Shown here piece by piece: positions 27,401-37,549 of a DNA stretch of 64,000 nucleotides (positions are counted from its first letter, which is position 1; the number at the start of each line of letters is the position of its first letter). Made by a program: the position numbers and the translations under genes. Source of the DNA: Nageia nagi (taxonomy: Eukaryota; Pinophyta); NCBI GenBank assembly GCA_050084985.1, contig JBITNC010000001.1, positions 127,906,001 to 127,970,000 of the forward strand. Reading direction: 5' to 3'. A model generated the notes under the pieces. That model saw nothing but the letters and a program-made list of their open reading frames with translations. It was not told the DNA's origin and searched no databases.

Positions 27401-30400
27401 GAATTGAAAATATTTGACAAACCAAAGAACACTATGTTGTTCTTAAGATCAAACCATTAAAATATAAGAATGAATGGGTACAGTCTCCATGTTTATTTTT
27501 ATTATTACAATTAAATTCAACTCTTGGATTATCTAATGCTATTCTCTGTAGTATTATATACATAAAATACAAGAACCAACACAATACCATCATATGCGAG
27601 GACTACACCTGCACTTGCTGCTCCACACTTGTTCCCTACATATCTGCCTATCTTCGAATCCTTGGTGATATTATATACATAATACATGCTTATTTTATCA
27701 GGATATCAGATAGCAGGCATTAATTTACACAAAAGGGGGAACATTTGTCTTGCAAAAAAGTTGGAATTTTTGTATGATATTCTTAGTACCCACGGCATGT
27801 TCATGTCAATCTGTCACATAAAAATTTAAAGTACATTTGGATTAGTACTTTCAAAACCTTTTTCATTACTCATGTAGCAATGCCTCTTACATGTAAATGT
27901 TTTTTACAATGTTTGATAGGCACAACAATAATTGTTCTATTCTTAAAATGGGGAACATTGATCATTCTCGACTCATTATTTTTTGGGTGAACTACATTTA
28001 GATTTGGCTAATTGATCCTGTGTGTTTACAGAGACACATAAAAGTCCTTGAATTTAATTTCAAGTATGTGGACGGATAGAATGTAAAGTAACTTCAAATC
28101 TTGTATCATGATACATGCATCAACTGTAGTTGAAGTTTGGGTTGCTATCCAATCTAATGAAATAATGACAGAGGTCAATGCTTCACTTCTGAAGATCATA
28201 TGCATATAAAGACTTGTCTAAAAGGTATAAAAACAATGGTACATGAAATATTGCTAGTTGGGGACAGGGATGACAGGGGATGTGGGGGCGGTAACTGGGA
28301 TGGCAGGGTACTAGAGGCCATTTTCAAATTTTAAAAATGTAATAAATCTTATTTCTTCCATGCATTTGAGCTTAAAAACAGAATAAGAACTGAAAACAAG
28401 AAATCAGAAAAAGTTAAATATCATTATCAATCCGTAATCCAAATCATGTCTCAATCAAAAATGGTTGTCAAACACATGATGAGCATAAAATAGACACTTC
28501 CAAATTAGAATTATAATTGTGAAATTGAACAACAGACACCATAATGTCAACATGCGTAACGTGTTTTTGGGTTTTGGGGGTCAGAGGGCTTTGTGGCCAC
28601 ACCCACCCCTTTTTCTTGACATGTTTTTGCTTTGGCATTAGGCCTCATCATCTCGGGGAGTGCAGGCATCCCCTGGCAGTAGCGGGGATGCCTAGCTGGC
28701 CCCTATTGGAGGGCTTTATTGAGGATGGTTAGGAAATGATGTCCTGGGGCTTGGTCTTATGAACTGGGGATGGTAGGCGACATCCCTGATAACAGCCTTG
28801 GTACTGGGATTATCAGGGGGCAGGTTTTGTCCTATGAGGACAGGGAACACATCCCTGTGTAACGCTGCAAAATCATGTTGCTCCAACGGGATAGATGTTA
28901 ACATGAGGTCTCACATACCATAGGTATTAAACACATAATTATTTCCTTCAAGATATGGTGAGTACTGAGTATACAATTCCAAAATGCAGAATCAAGATTA
29001 AATGCAATAAACTATCTAACCATTATTTCCAAAAAGATATTACATATTCTTTTGGCCTCCTTATGGTAGGGCTACATTATAAAATAGTGTATATCACTCT
29101 CAAAAAACTAGACATCGGTTATATCCCTTCTAGCCACCATTTTATAGTCTCTACCTCACTTATAGTCTACATCCTTATGTCTCTTAATCAGTGTTTAAAA
29201 AAGCGCCGTATATAGCCTCTACCTCACTTATAGTCTGCATTGTGCATTTCGTTAGAACACTAGGTTTAATAAAACTGAGATAGGAAGAAAATGCTAAAAT
29301 TGGACCCTTTAGAGAATAATGTTCTGCTTTTGTTCTTTTAAAAAATGCATACTGTTAAGCTGTTATTTATCCCAGCATAATTGGGCTATTTCTCTACTCT
29401 ATGTATTTGCATTCAAGCACGTAGTTGGATGTATTTCTTTATTAACTCAAACAATTTTGCTTTTTTTTTTTAACGTTTTGAATTTTTGTTTGTTGTTAGA
29501 GGAACATTTTTTGGGAGTGGATTGTATTACATTCCTTCTCTGCAGATTATGTGTATTGTAAACACCCCCAATGGATCCTGTCCTACAAGTGATCACCCAA
29601 AAAAGGGAAAAGGAAAAATGACATGAAAATTCAAGCACACAGACATCATGGATATTTTATTCATCAAGGCTATCCTTGAAACTACTTGAGGGATATATGT
29701 CATAATGTGCCCTGTTGTATGTTGTAGTTTGTACTATGTCAAAAAGCACCCCCTTAAGTATGCGATGCTGGCTAAATTTTAACTTTCAAGTTTGCTGTGC
29801 ATAAATGGCAGGATAGTAAGTTTACATGGAATTATGATGTCCAAAAGAAAATCTTATGTTGAACGCGATGTTATGCTACTTCTGTAGTGTTAGATGATAA
29901 AGTTAATGGGTATCCAATGACCACTGAACCTTCCAAATGAGAGTTTTATAAAGCATAGCAATTGTTGATTAACAGAGTGAAAGCATGAAGATTAAAGTGA
30001 ACGAGTGTTCTCATCAAATCTAAAATTTTTATCTCTTTAAAGTTTATATAATGTTTGACATTGGGAGGAAGTATTGGATTATTGGGTAGCAATTTGCGTT
30101 TGTATTTATGTTTGGTTTGTCCACTATATCAGTGGCCATAACGAGAAACCTTGAGGATTAAGAGTCTAAATTGTGATGGAAAAAGTTGAGAAAGCATGGG
30201 CGTCAGATTCTGTAAAGCTGTTGTATGCTCGTGGAGGGTGTTATTTTGTTGGAGTTCGCTTAGGAAATGACATGGGAGCTCACCTGTGATATTGAAGACA
30301 CTCTGAACTTCAACACAAACAGTCATTAAAACCAATAATTTCTTTGTCAAATTTCCAAGCAGATTTGTTGAAAATTCAGTGACATAATATCAATATGCCT

Positions 30401-31782
30401 AAATTAGTTTTTAGTTGGGTTTTGAAGGGCAAACCTGTTCGATGACACTGGTAATTAGTTAAGCGTGGGCAGTTTTCAGGCAATCTGATTAAGAGGACAT
30501 GGTGACAAAATTCATCATTGACAAGCATTGGTGGGTTTATGTTGAGCTGGTATAGTTGGGATGGATTGGATAGTTAATGTTATTCTCCCTCTTATTGTGA
30601 TTCGTTGAACCAGCCAATCATTTGCATCTGAAACCATGCACGTGGACCTCCTTGTGAAAGTTTATGAGGCCATGGATCCCATGATTAAGACCATGATGGG
30701 CATCGTTGCTGCCAATGTATGGAATATATGCAATAGACGGTATCATGTTCTGGTGTATTCCATTACTCAAAAAAATAAGTAGTTCTTTGTGACAGAAACA
30801 GGTGAAGATGCCGAACAAGAACATGTTGAATGCTGTATAGGTGGCCATTAATACAGGTTATCTAAATTTTACTGAGGTTTGTCACGCCTAGTTTGTCCTA
30901 TTTTCCAGAATATTTGCAGATGTGAGAAGTAGATTATAAAAGCTTGTGAGCTCCTTTACAATATTGTACTTTGCTTTGCACTGGTCTTGAAAAGAGTTGC
31001 GAACACTTGTTACCCATTCAATTCACTAGTAGCCTTAAGCTTTGAAGAGGAAATGGAGGTTGTTTCTTGACATAATGAAATGTCATGAGTTGGGTTTTCT
31101 CAGAGATGATCTACTTTCTCAAAGATGATCTACTGTGGTATTATATGGACGTTTACTATGATTTAGGTAATGTTCCGTTTTCATATTTATTGGGTAGTGT
31201 TCACCTGTTAGGTTATGATAAGAGTAGTTGTGGTTTTTTCACTTAGCTGGTTATCAGTTGGGGTCTCAGAAGATACAAGATCCGGTATCATCTATTTCAA
31301 GGCTCGTCTTGTTTCTCATAAACAGAATTAATATTGATAATGAGGTCCTCGGATAAATATACTTACATGTAACTGCCAATGTAGTTGTCAAAAACAAGAC
31401 TTTTGTTCTAGAAGCGATTGATTCTAACAAATATGTCACATATCGACTTGGCTATGTGTATATTACATGATTGTGGATATGTAAAGTGATAAGACTTTGT
31501 GTCCAATGCTTGTCATAATCAGTTGTGCCATACAACAGTTTGATGTGCACTTGCGTTAACACAAAAACTAATTCTCAGGTTGATACGCTGTTGGCGAGCT
31601 TAAATTTTTAGGGAGTTGGACTGTGTGATCCAAAAGTTGCTGGATGAACTTCATTTCTCTATTGTTCTTCCGTGATCTTTCTTTCTGCTAGTATTTGTTA
31701 TCTATTATTTTACGATTTGACACAATAGCCTGATTTTAACTGCTGTGGTTTATGTGATTTATTCAGGTACAAGAGGCGCTAA
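6444..31782 (+). CDS. DEAD-box ATP-dependent RNA helicase, RH28/DDX27/Drs1 type, C-terminal half (5' exons missing)
   Basis: Twelve exons join in frame with GT-AG introns: 6444-6539, 7121-7223, 9298-9360, 9485-9546, 14689-14785, 15893-16011, 16102-16144, 16274-16375, 25707-25808, 25948-26028, 26371-26660 and 31767-31782 (TAA 31780-31782), about 390 codons. Motif IV (KVIVFSGTK) spans exons 1-2, motif V (TDVAAR|GLDI) exons 3-4, and motif VI ([13 protein letters not shown]) is in exon 5. Then come the family-specific [23 protein letters not shown] and [14 protein letters not shown] blocks, a lysine-rich tail with LFQSDMS, and a C-terminus ending KRYKRR. From family knowledge, this helicase acts in the nucleolus on pre-60S ribosome assembly. 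The N-terminal RecA domain (motifs Q to III) is absent, presumably upstream of the window. All twelve exons are free of stops and the splice sites are consensus, so the gene is probably functional. The 16376-25706 and 26661-31766 introns are 9.3 and 5.1 kb. The last exon has only 16 coding bases. Confidence 0.94.
7224..9297 (+). other. RH28 intron, 2.1 kb
   Basis: Donor GTAGGT at 7224, acceptor TTTGTAG ending at 9297. The intron falls between codons. I see no repeat, gene or RNA inside it. Confidence 0.85.
13498..13914. repeat. Two-copy tandem duplication, 213-bp period
   Basis: 13498-13710 and 13711-13914 both start TAAATGAAGTTTAAAAAATC, share GCAAGT-TATACAATTT-GAAATTCTAATGTTT, and end GAGTTGGCCACTTTTAC-ACTCTGT. 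They differ by scattered substitutions and small gaps, so the duplication is not recent. It lies beside the hAT scrap in an RH28 intron. Confidence 0.85.
13900..14300 (-). pseudogene. hAT transposase fragment
   Basis: Read on the minus strand, this gives a NVVCGGKC-like block, then a run with [21 protein letters not shown], and finally [13 protein letters not shown]. These match in order the segment just after DUF659 in plant hAT transposases (the 'VVQVVTDNA ... FWTPC ... AKKIT-FIYNH ... TRFAT-F..LE' region). One minus-strand frame is open for about 104 codons, but the first blocks are in another frame, so it is broken. Neither end of the element is visible. Homology is judged by eye from short blocks. 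Confidence 0.6.
17291..17516. repeat. Tandem duplication, about 129-bp period
   Basis: 17291 and 17420 both begin TTACACCTAAACCTAATGAA. Each continues with a run containing TTTTAAAACAGGAAGA and AGCAAACAAGAAAACAACAAA, separated by a GGGGCCCA-CAAG-C linker. The copies differ by small gaps. Confidence 0.8.
18079..18094 (-). other. Polypurine tract and start of a copia 3' LTR
   Basis: On the minus strand an AAGGGGGAA tract is followed by TGTAACATTAG from 18085 downward, the usual arrangement at a copia 3' LTR start. The LTR continues toward lower coordinates. I could not fix its end, and no matching 5' LTR was found upstream of the remnant. Confidence 0.6.
18086..20010 (-). pseudogene. Ty1/copia polyprotein remnant, reverse transcriptase deleted
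   Basis: Minus-strand order from 20010 downward: GAG-pre-integrase ([18 protein letters not shown], then CEACILGK; about 19765-19990), the end of the integrase core (about 18940-19060, with MWYGHIA then [21 protein letters not shown]), directly followed by RNase H (about 18187-18672, ISWKSQKQ and [18 protein letters not shown]). The pol 3' end follows ([12 protein letters not shown]). The reverse transcriptase, which should lie between integrase and RNase H, is missing. A polypurine tract precedes a likely 3' LTR. This lineage differs from the copia elements at 39.7-64 kb. It is dead. Confidence 0.85.
21600..23345 (+). pseudogene. Degenerate hAT transposase
   Basis: Plus-strand DUF659 signature near 21620-21870 ([20 protein letters not shown], then SYVPLG, LDKQ, and [13 protein letters not shown]). 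[11 protein letters not shown] / [12 protein letters not shown] block follows near 22030-22110, KIAWINKIV near 22155, a LALFNTYL / [15 protein letters not shown] block near 22230-22320, and the C-terminal [15 protein letters not shown] region near 23035-23080. The order matches a plant hAT transposase. In-frame stops (for example after SYVPLG and after DVGSTF) and frame changes make it non-functional. It lies inside an RH28 intron in the sense orientation. No terminal inverted repeats were identified. Confidence 0.85.
24965..25190. repeat. Imperfect minisatellite-like stretch, about 22-bp phrase
   Basis: A phrase of the form CACCCTTTTG-GTCT-GGGTCA recurs with heavy variation between the RH28 exons at 16375 and 25707. 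Examples begin near 24987, 25030, 25076, 25102, 25124 and 25168. The copies are too diverged for a firm consensus by eye. Confidence 0.45.
26661..31766 (+). other. RH28 last intron, 5.1 kb
   Basis: Donor GTTTGG, acceptor ATTCAG, splitting an arginine codon. It places only 16 coding bases and the stop in the last exon. A locally GC-rich, G-run-bearing stretch at about 28255-28900 looks like an inserted repeat. The rest is AT-rich with no gene recognised. Confidence 0.85.
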
Positions 31783-32425
31783 ATAGACATTGCAAGATGT
31801 GGAAGTTCACGTCTCCAATTTTGTAGCATGACTATCTACAATATTTGCGTTGATGTAGCTCCGAAGATCATCTCTACACATTTACCATCATTTCATAGTT
31901 TGCTTGTTTTCCTAGCTTTTGGAATTTCTTGGGTTGGCTTTTAGTACTTTTCTCACATAATGTTATCATCTCAAAAGCCACATGTACAAGAAAGATGGAT
32001 GCACGTGGTGCAACTGAAGAGCAGAAAAATTGCAATAGACAGCCAAGATTGAATACCATTTATGTTTTAGCTAAATCTATATCATTTGAAAGCCCATGGC
32101 ATAATTTTTGGGGTCTTTCCAATTTTCATGTCAGATAACCCATTATTTTTGGCTGTTCTTATGAACGCTTGCAAGTACTATTCACCGGAAATATTTCAGT
32201 GTATCAATAGAGAAGTATAAAATTTCTGTCAAACTCCAGGTTTGCTTTGCAAAAGTGTTATATTTTGCCTGTAGCTAAGTTTGTGTGTTCAGCACACAGT
32301 TTTGTATCATTTTCTCCAATATCTATATTCATTGTTGTATTTCCATGAAATTGAAATTGATGAAAAGAAAGTAACAGTGTGATCAAACAAACAAAATTTT
32401 GAATTGCATCTGGACTCTATTTGAA
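31783..32425 (+). other. Probable RH28 3' untranslated region and flank
   Basis: Follows the TAA directly. No clear AATAAA occurs before the inverted-repeat element at 32426, whose left end itself contains AATAAA (32431-32436). The polyadenylation site cannot be placed from sequence alone. Confidence 0.4.
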
Positions 32426-32867
32426 TCATAGAATAAAAAAATGTCGTTTTTGCCGTTTTTTTCAAAAAATATGTATTTTCCTTCAAAAAAAGTCAAAAAT
32501 GCCATTTAAAAAATGGCCATTTAAACGTCAAGCAAAAACGTTGAAAACGTGGTCGTATTTCTGTACTTGCTGTATTTGACGTTTAAACAGCCAAAAAACA
32601 CAAAAAAAATGCATACAAACCTTTCCGTACTTGCCGGACCTGCCGTTTTTTGGCCTTTTTTCCCAGAATTTGATAGTTTTTTTGTCATGAAATTTTCCTT
32701 TTATTTTATTTTATTTTTAACCGTTTTTTTTGGCATTTTTTCAGTACTCACAAATTTTAAAATCTGCGAATTTTTGCCGTATTCACCGTATTTTGATCAT
32801 TTTTTTGCCTTTTTTACGTATTTGACCCTGAGCTGTATTTTCAAAAAACCTTTTTTTTATTCTATGA
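32426..32867. mobile_element. 442-bp terminal-inverted-repeat element (MITE-like)
   Basis: The left end TCATAGAATAAAAAA (32426-32440) is the exact inverse complement of the right end at 32853-32867. Both sides are flanked by TTTGAA (32420-32425 and 32868-32873), a candidate 6-bp target-site duplication. The interior is dominated by T and A runs with recurring GCCGTTTTT and ACGTCAA/TTGACGTTTAAA motifs. There is no coding capacity, so it would be non-autonomous. A 6-bp duplication fits none of the best-known superfamilies well, so the superfamily is left open. Confidence 0.7.
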
Positions 32868-32873
32868 TTTGAA

Positions 32874-34282
32874 GATACATGCCTGATACAAATCATGAGG
32901 GCATAAGCTTGCTGCCCATGTTGACTTTATTTTTATTTGATGTTTTATCCTAGTGGCGATAGCTTTAAGGATTGTATATTTCTTATTTGCATCAGGTTTA
33001 AGTCATTCTGTTGATGTATGTCCATGCCACTTGACTGTCAATAACAAAAGTATGCAAAGAGGATGCATAGTTTATTTGGCTTGTAATATCACAAGGTATT
33101 TGTTTGATTGATGTAGCTGACGACATAATAATTATTTACAATTCTAGACTTTGGTAAAAAGTAGTCAAAATTTCAAGATCAGATAAATTTAGGATCTTAA
33201 GTTGTCATGAATCTTAAAACTTCTGCATTCTTATACAAGCACCAGTATAACATTTAATGATGTGCAACAGTCGCTTAAATTTAATTTGTCTATCATAAGA
33301 TCTTCAGAATTGTTCGTAAAACATTTGCAGGCTTTTTATTTGGAATAACTTAAAAGGACTCAAAAGGGTTATGAATGCAATTACCTCAATCAGTAGAGCT
33401 AACTCTCTTTAAAGTCAATGATCAAGACTTTGTTCAATGCAATGTGAATGAACAAGGCTACTAGCAGTTGACTGATGTGAGACTCAAATTACTGTTGTTT
33501 GCAATCAGGGAAGCTCAATTAAGTACTTTTCTTATCCAACTTTTATTTGTATTTGGTTAAAAGTAGTAAGTTCGATTAATTTGTATATCATCTTGTAATA
33601 GACGATGTTATCCGAAAAATTTGCGATCTAAACTTATGTTGAACACACCACTAGTGCTAGTTTAGATGGAAGAGAACTTTGCAAAAGTAGGTACAATACT
33701 TGAAGAATATATGTGTTTTTGTTTCTTCAAATGTGATAACAAGAGCAATGCACCTTTAAATTTAATGAAGTATTATCTAATTATGCAAATCAAAGAGTTG
33801 CTTAATTAGAAAAACTCTTTTTTAATCTTTTAAGTCTATTATAATCATACAACAATGGAAATGTTACTAACTAAAAAATGATAATCAATTAAGTGTTAAA
33901 GTGAGTGCTATCAAATTCCAGGTTATATTGTTGCGATCCTCGTGAATATTCATACAAATGTTAAAATCGTTGAACTTAACGAACTCACTATTAAAGGTAA
34001 CGCTAATTTAAATTTGAATATGCTGACCATCCTAATGAGGGGATTACATAAATATTTGAAGTGAGATCAAATGAATTTATTATGTACCATTTTTTTTAAT
34101 TGTGAATACAATCTAGGGTAGGTTATTTTGTGGTTATGTCCTAGTTGATACATGATACTATTTAAAATATTAATGCATAATCTACAATTTAAAGTATTTA
34201 GTTTAAAATATTCTTAATTTATATGTATTTAATTAAATTGAAATTGGATATTAATGTTTGTGAGTGATAAAAAGGTTAATAA
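32874..34282. other. No recognisable gene
   Basis: AT-rich sequence between the inverted-repeat element and the first dispersed-repeat copy. Frames are short and I see no motif. Confidence 0.5.
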
Positions 34283-34710
34283 GATTGTAGAAAAATGCAT
34301 ATAATAAGGGTAAAAGAGCATCTAGTACAACTTCAATGTATAAGAGTGAAACTTAAATAAAAATATGTCAAAAATATGTTTGAATGAGACAAGAAGCTTT
34401 CTTGTTAATAGTCAAGAGGTTATGTTTGCATTTGAGGCCAAAAAGAAGCTTTTGATATAATAACAAAAGGAATTAAACCCAATGGGTTTAGTAATAATAC
34501 ATCAATGAGTAATCCTTCTAGAGTCTCCTTGGTTCATGTGATGCTTTCGATTTGTAACTTTTTGCAGTTGAAAGTAAGATGTGATAAGTTTGGAACTTGT
34601 TGTGTTGTGGGATTTATTGACGACCACTTTCCATTTAAGATACATGGATTCTTTGATATAGAGCGCAACACATTTTTGGTCTTTGTAATTCATCAACAAT
34701 TTCAATGTAT
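34283..34710. repeat. Dispersed repeat 'C', copy 1
   Basis: Shares a collinear series of blocks with 39212-39665: GATTGTAGAAAAAT-CATATAATAAG at the start, then AAGAAGCT, GGGTTTA, AGTAATCCTTCTAGA/AGTAGTCCTTCTAGA, AAGATGTGATA, GGATTCTTTGATATA and finally TATGGG. Similarity is moderate, with many substitutions. No coding potential. It may be part of an old retroelement, but no known family is recognised. Confidence 0.65.
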
Positions 34711-36941
34711 GGGTACCTTTGAATAAGCAATAGAATTGACCACGGTTTTCATAGTAGATAGGACTAAATAAGATAAAGGTAAAGTTGAATAAGTTAAATA
34801 AATATGAAACACTCTTTGGTCTCAGGTTACATGTTGCATAGTTTGAATATGCGGTCTCTAGGGATATGGTGGTCTATCTCGATATGGAGTTGGTGTGACC
34901 AAACCCTTATTTGGCCAAGGGGGAAATGGAGACCATGAAATATTTGCAACTTGATGTAATAATGGATGATAATAGCGCTATTCTCTAGTTTCATGTAAAC
35001 TTGAAGATAATGCAAGAGCTTTGGTGTAAGCATTTTTTTGATTCAATCTATGTCGTCTTTAGATGGGGCAAGTGGATTTCCTTCTTGATCCTTTTGTTGA
35101 TATATTTGGTAGAAAGATTAGAGATCTTTTTTGGGAGTTGAGAGGGAGGTAGTTTCTCAATATCTAGACCTATGGATCGTAAGAAAGAGGTGGCTTCTGA
35201 GTACCAACACCAACAAATGCTTTTTCTTGCAAGTTGCATTGAGGATTTGAACACCTTTCGAGTTTGAGTTTATTGAAATCATATGATGAATCCTATTCAA
35301 AAGCTTGATCACATGAAATGCTACAAGAGCCAACATGGGTTATGCATCAAATTCAACCAAAATGATAGAATGTAGGATAATTCTTTTGGTCCAAATGGAT
35401 TTGGAGAGCATATTGTCCAAAAACTTTTAGATGCAAGTTCAACTAAAGTGTCTTGGGCTAGGTCTTGAAACTTAAAATTGATAAAACAAGGCTAAACAGA
35501 GAATAACATGGAAGAGTTTGATTTTTACCATGACATCCTGGAATTGGAGATGAAAACATTGTCTATCAAGTGTAGAAATGTAAATTTGATATTACATGAT
35601 GTTGATTAAAATATAAGAATTGTATTAGATACTTTATAATTAGATTAAATAAAATCTACAAACAAATTATATATATGAACTACATAATGAGTATGCAGAA
35701 ACATAAAATAATAATATTGTAATACAAGTATAAAAAATAATTAAAATATTGGTGCTTAACATCCATCTTACACAAAGTAAAATTGAAAACTAATTCACAT
35801 GAATTGCATAGTAAAAGAAGTAGATAAATGATATTTAAAATACCACAAGATAAAAGAATTTGTAAGTTTTATATCCTAAATGCTATAGAAGAGAGACTCT
35901 CTTTTTCATTATCTACCCATTTTTACAAAGATATTAGACAAATATATAATGATATAATTGTAATTACAGCTTGACCTATGAATTCTTATGATAATCAAAA
36001 CTAATTTGACCATTTTATTAGAAATTTTCTTATGATAATCAACACTAGTTTGACCATTTTATTAGAAATTTTAGTTTTATTAGAAATAATCATTCAAATA
36101 CACTAAGTAATATATATTTATCTTTATACAAAATTTGATAGATCCTACAAAACATTGAACTTAAAGACTTGAAAAAAGATAATTCATTATATTGAAAACT
36201 TATATATTTAATTAAAATAAAAATTAAAAAATATTTAATATTTTAAAAATAATAATTTTGAACTCACAATTTATACAAAATAAAATCATTTTTTTTTAAA
36301 TTAATTCAATATTTATTATTTAATCTTATTAAGAATTTACTTTTTTTTTGATGAAATCATATTTGCGAGTCAATTTCTTGGAATTAGATTGTGTGTCTGG
36401 GGTCACCCGACCCATCCACGTCCACATGATCACCCATCGGTAAGACTTTAGCATATCCACATATGTGAGGGGGAAAGTTTTGAACTTGAGATCTCTCTTT
36501 TTCAACTTGAGAGTTTTATCTTTCCACTCCTCTAATTTACTTTACTTAAATATTAAGCAATTCTGCACTAATTATATGAGATGAATGAAAATAAAATGTT
36601 CAAGCAATAATCATAGCCTAATCAGTTTAGAGCTAGTCTAGGTTTGGATTATGAGCTTTGATTTGTGAATACCAGTGGAAAGTAATTGTAAGTTAACCTT
36701 TTTGTTCAAAAAATACATATATAACCATGCAGTGATTCAACTCGCCATATTCGAGATCACAATCCAATAGGGTGAGTATACTACATAGACTGATTCACCA
36801 TCCAAATTGAAGAAAAGGAATTACAGAGAACTGCTATACTTGATGGGTATGATCTAATAAAATTTTAAACACAACGGGCCATGTCACTCATGAAGTCCAT
36901 CTCCATTTCTACTTTAAATAACACAGTTTGGTTTTGATGAT
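34711..36941. other. No recognisable gene
   Basis: 34800-35480 is of intermediate composition without a recognised domain. 35580-36340 is extremely AT-rich and contains a short direct duplication (TTCTTATGATAATCAA-ACTA-TTTGACCATTTTATTAGAAATTTT near 35980 and 36025). Some of the last 300 bases will be the 3' untranslated region of the NTF2 gene. Confidence 0.5.
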
Positions 36942-37549
36942 CTATCCGTAATTGAGCCGAAAGATATCGTTTTGGATATAGAAGGTGCCCTCTGGAGTAG
37001 GAACCAAATGAAACATCTGCAAATTTAAAACCAGAGAAAAATGTGAAGTAGATGATAGACTATATAGTTTGCATTGATAATATAGAGCCAATAGAATCAA
37101 CTAAAGGAGAAAATAAGATTTCAACAGAATTGTTTTTTCACCTGGCTGAAGCGAAGGAGATGTTCTTCTCCTGGAAGCTGAAGATTTCCACTGACGAAGA
37201 CAATAATACCCCCTCCTACACCAGAGGGTTGGCAATCTATTGTGGAGACATAATGTTTGCATTCATGGAAGGCCAGAGAGGAGAGCTTGGAAGAGATGTT
37301 GTGGGTTCCTTGTATTTTCTGCCCTTCAAATGTCATAATGGAATATGACTCATAAAAGGCAGGCAAATTGTTCCTGCTGTTATCAAACATGTAGTAATAT
37401 TGCTCCACAAATGCCTTACCCACCTCATCCACATCAACCTGTGGTACTTTAATAATTCCCACAGTACTATTAATATCATTGACATCCCTGGGAACTATAT
37501 TCGGCTGCATGGTGGCCATCTCTTCAGCTGGAGCTGCCTCCAACTCCAT
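36942..37549 (-). CDS. Nuclear transport factor 2 (NTF2)
   Basis: Two exons on the minus strand: 37549-37142 (ATG at 37549-37547) and 37016-36942 (TAG at 36944-36942). The 125-bp intron has a GTGAAA donor and TTTGCAG acceptor, in phase 0. The product is about 160 aa. Residues from about 41 form a full NTF2 fold: VGKAFVEQYYYMFD, LTFEGQKIQG-like MTFEGQKIQG, STIDCQPSGVGGG, VFVSGNLQLPGEEH, LRFSQ|MFHLVPTPEG and NDIFRLNYG at the end. NTF2 carries Ran-GDP into the nucleus and is usually about 123 residues in plants. The roughly 40-residue N-terminal extension (acidic, with ATG alternatives at residues 11 and 14) is unusual. The intron before MFHL shows it is not a fully processed retrocopy. A TTG triplet nine bases upstream extends the open frame, but ATG at 37549 is the sensible start. 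Confidence 0.93.

Noticed and set aside
30618-30848. Open frames in both strands around 30650-30850
   Set aside because: A plus-strand reading ([16 protein letters not shown]-like) looked protein-like but has stops on both sides and matches no family I know. Left as intron sequence.
34505-34726. Open frames on both strands within repeat C copy 1
   Set aside because: The frame is not kept in copy 2, so there is no sign of coding selection.
37052-37348. 98-codon plus-strand open frame
   Set aside because: It is antisense to NTF2 exon 1 and its intron.
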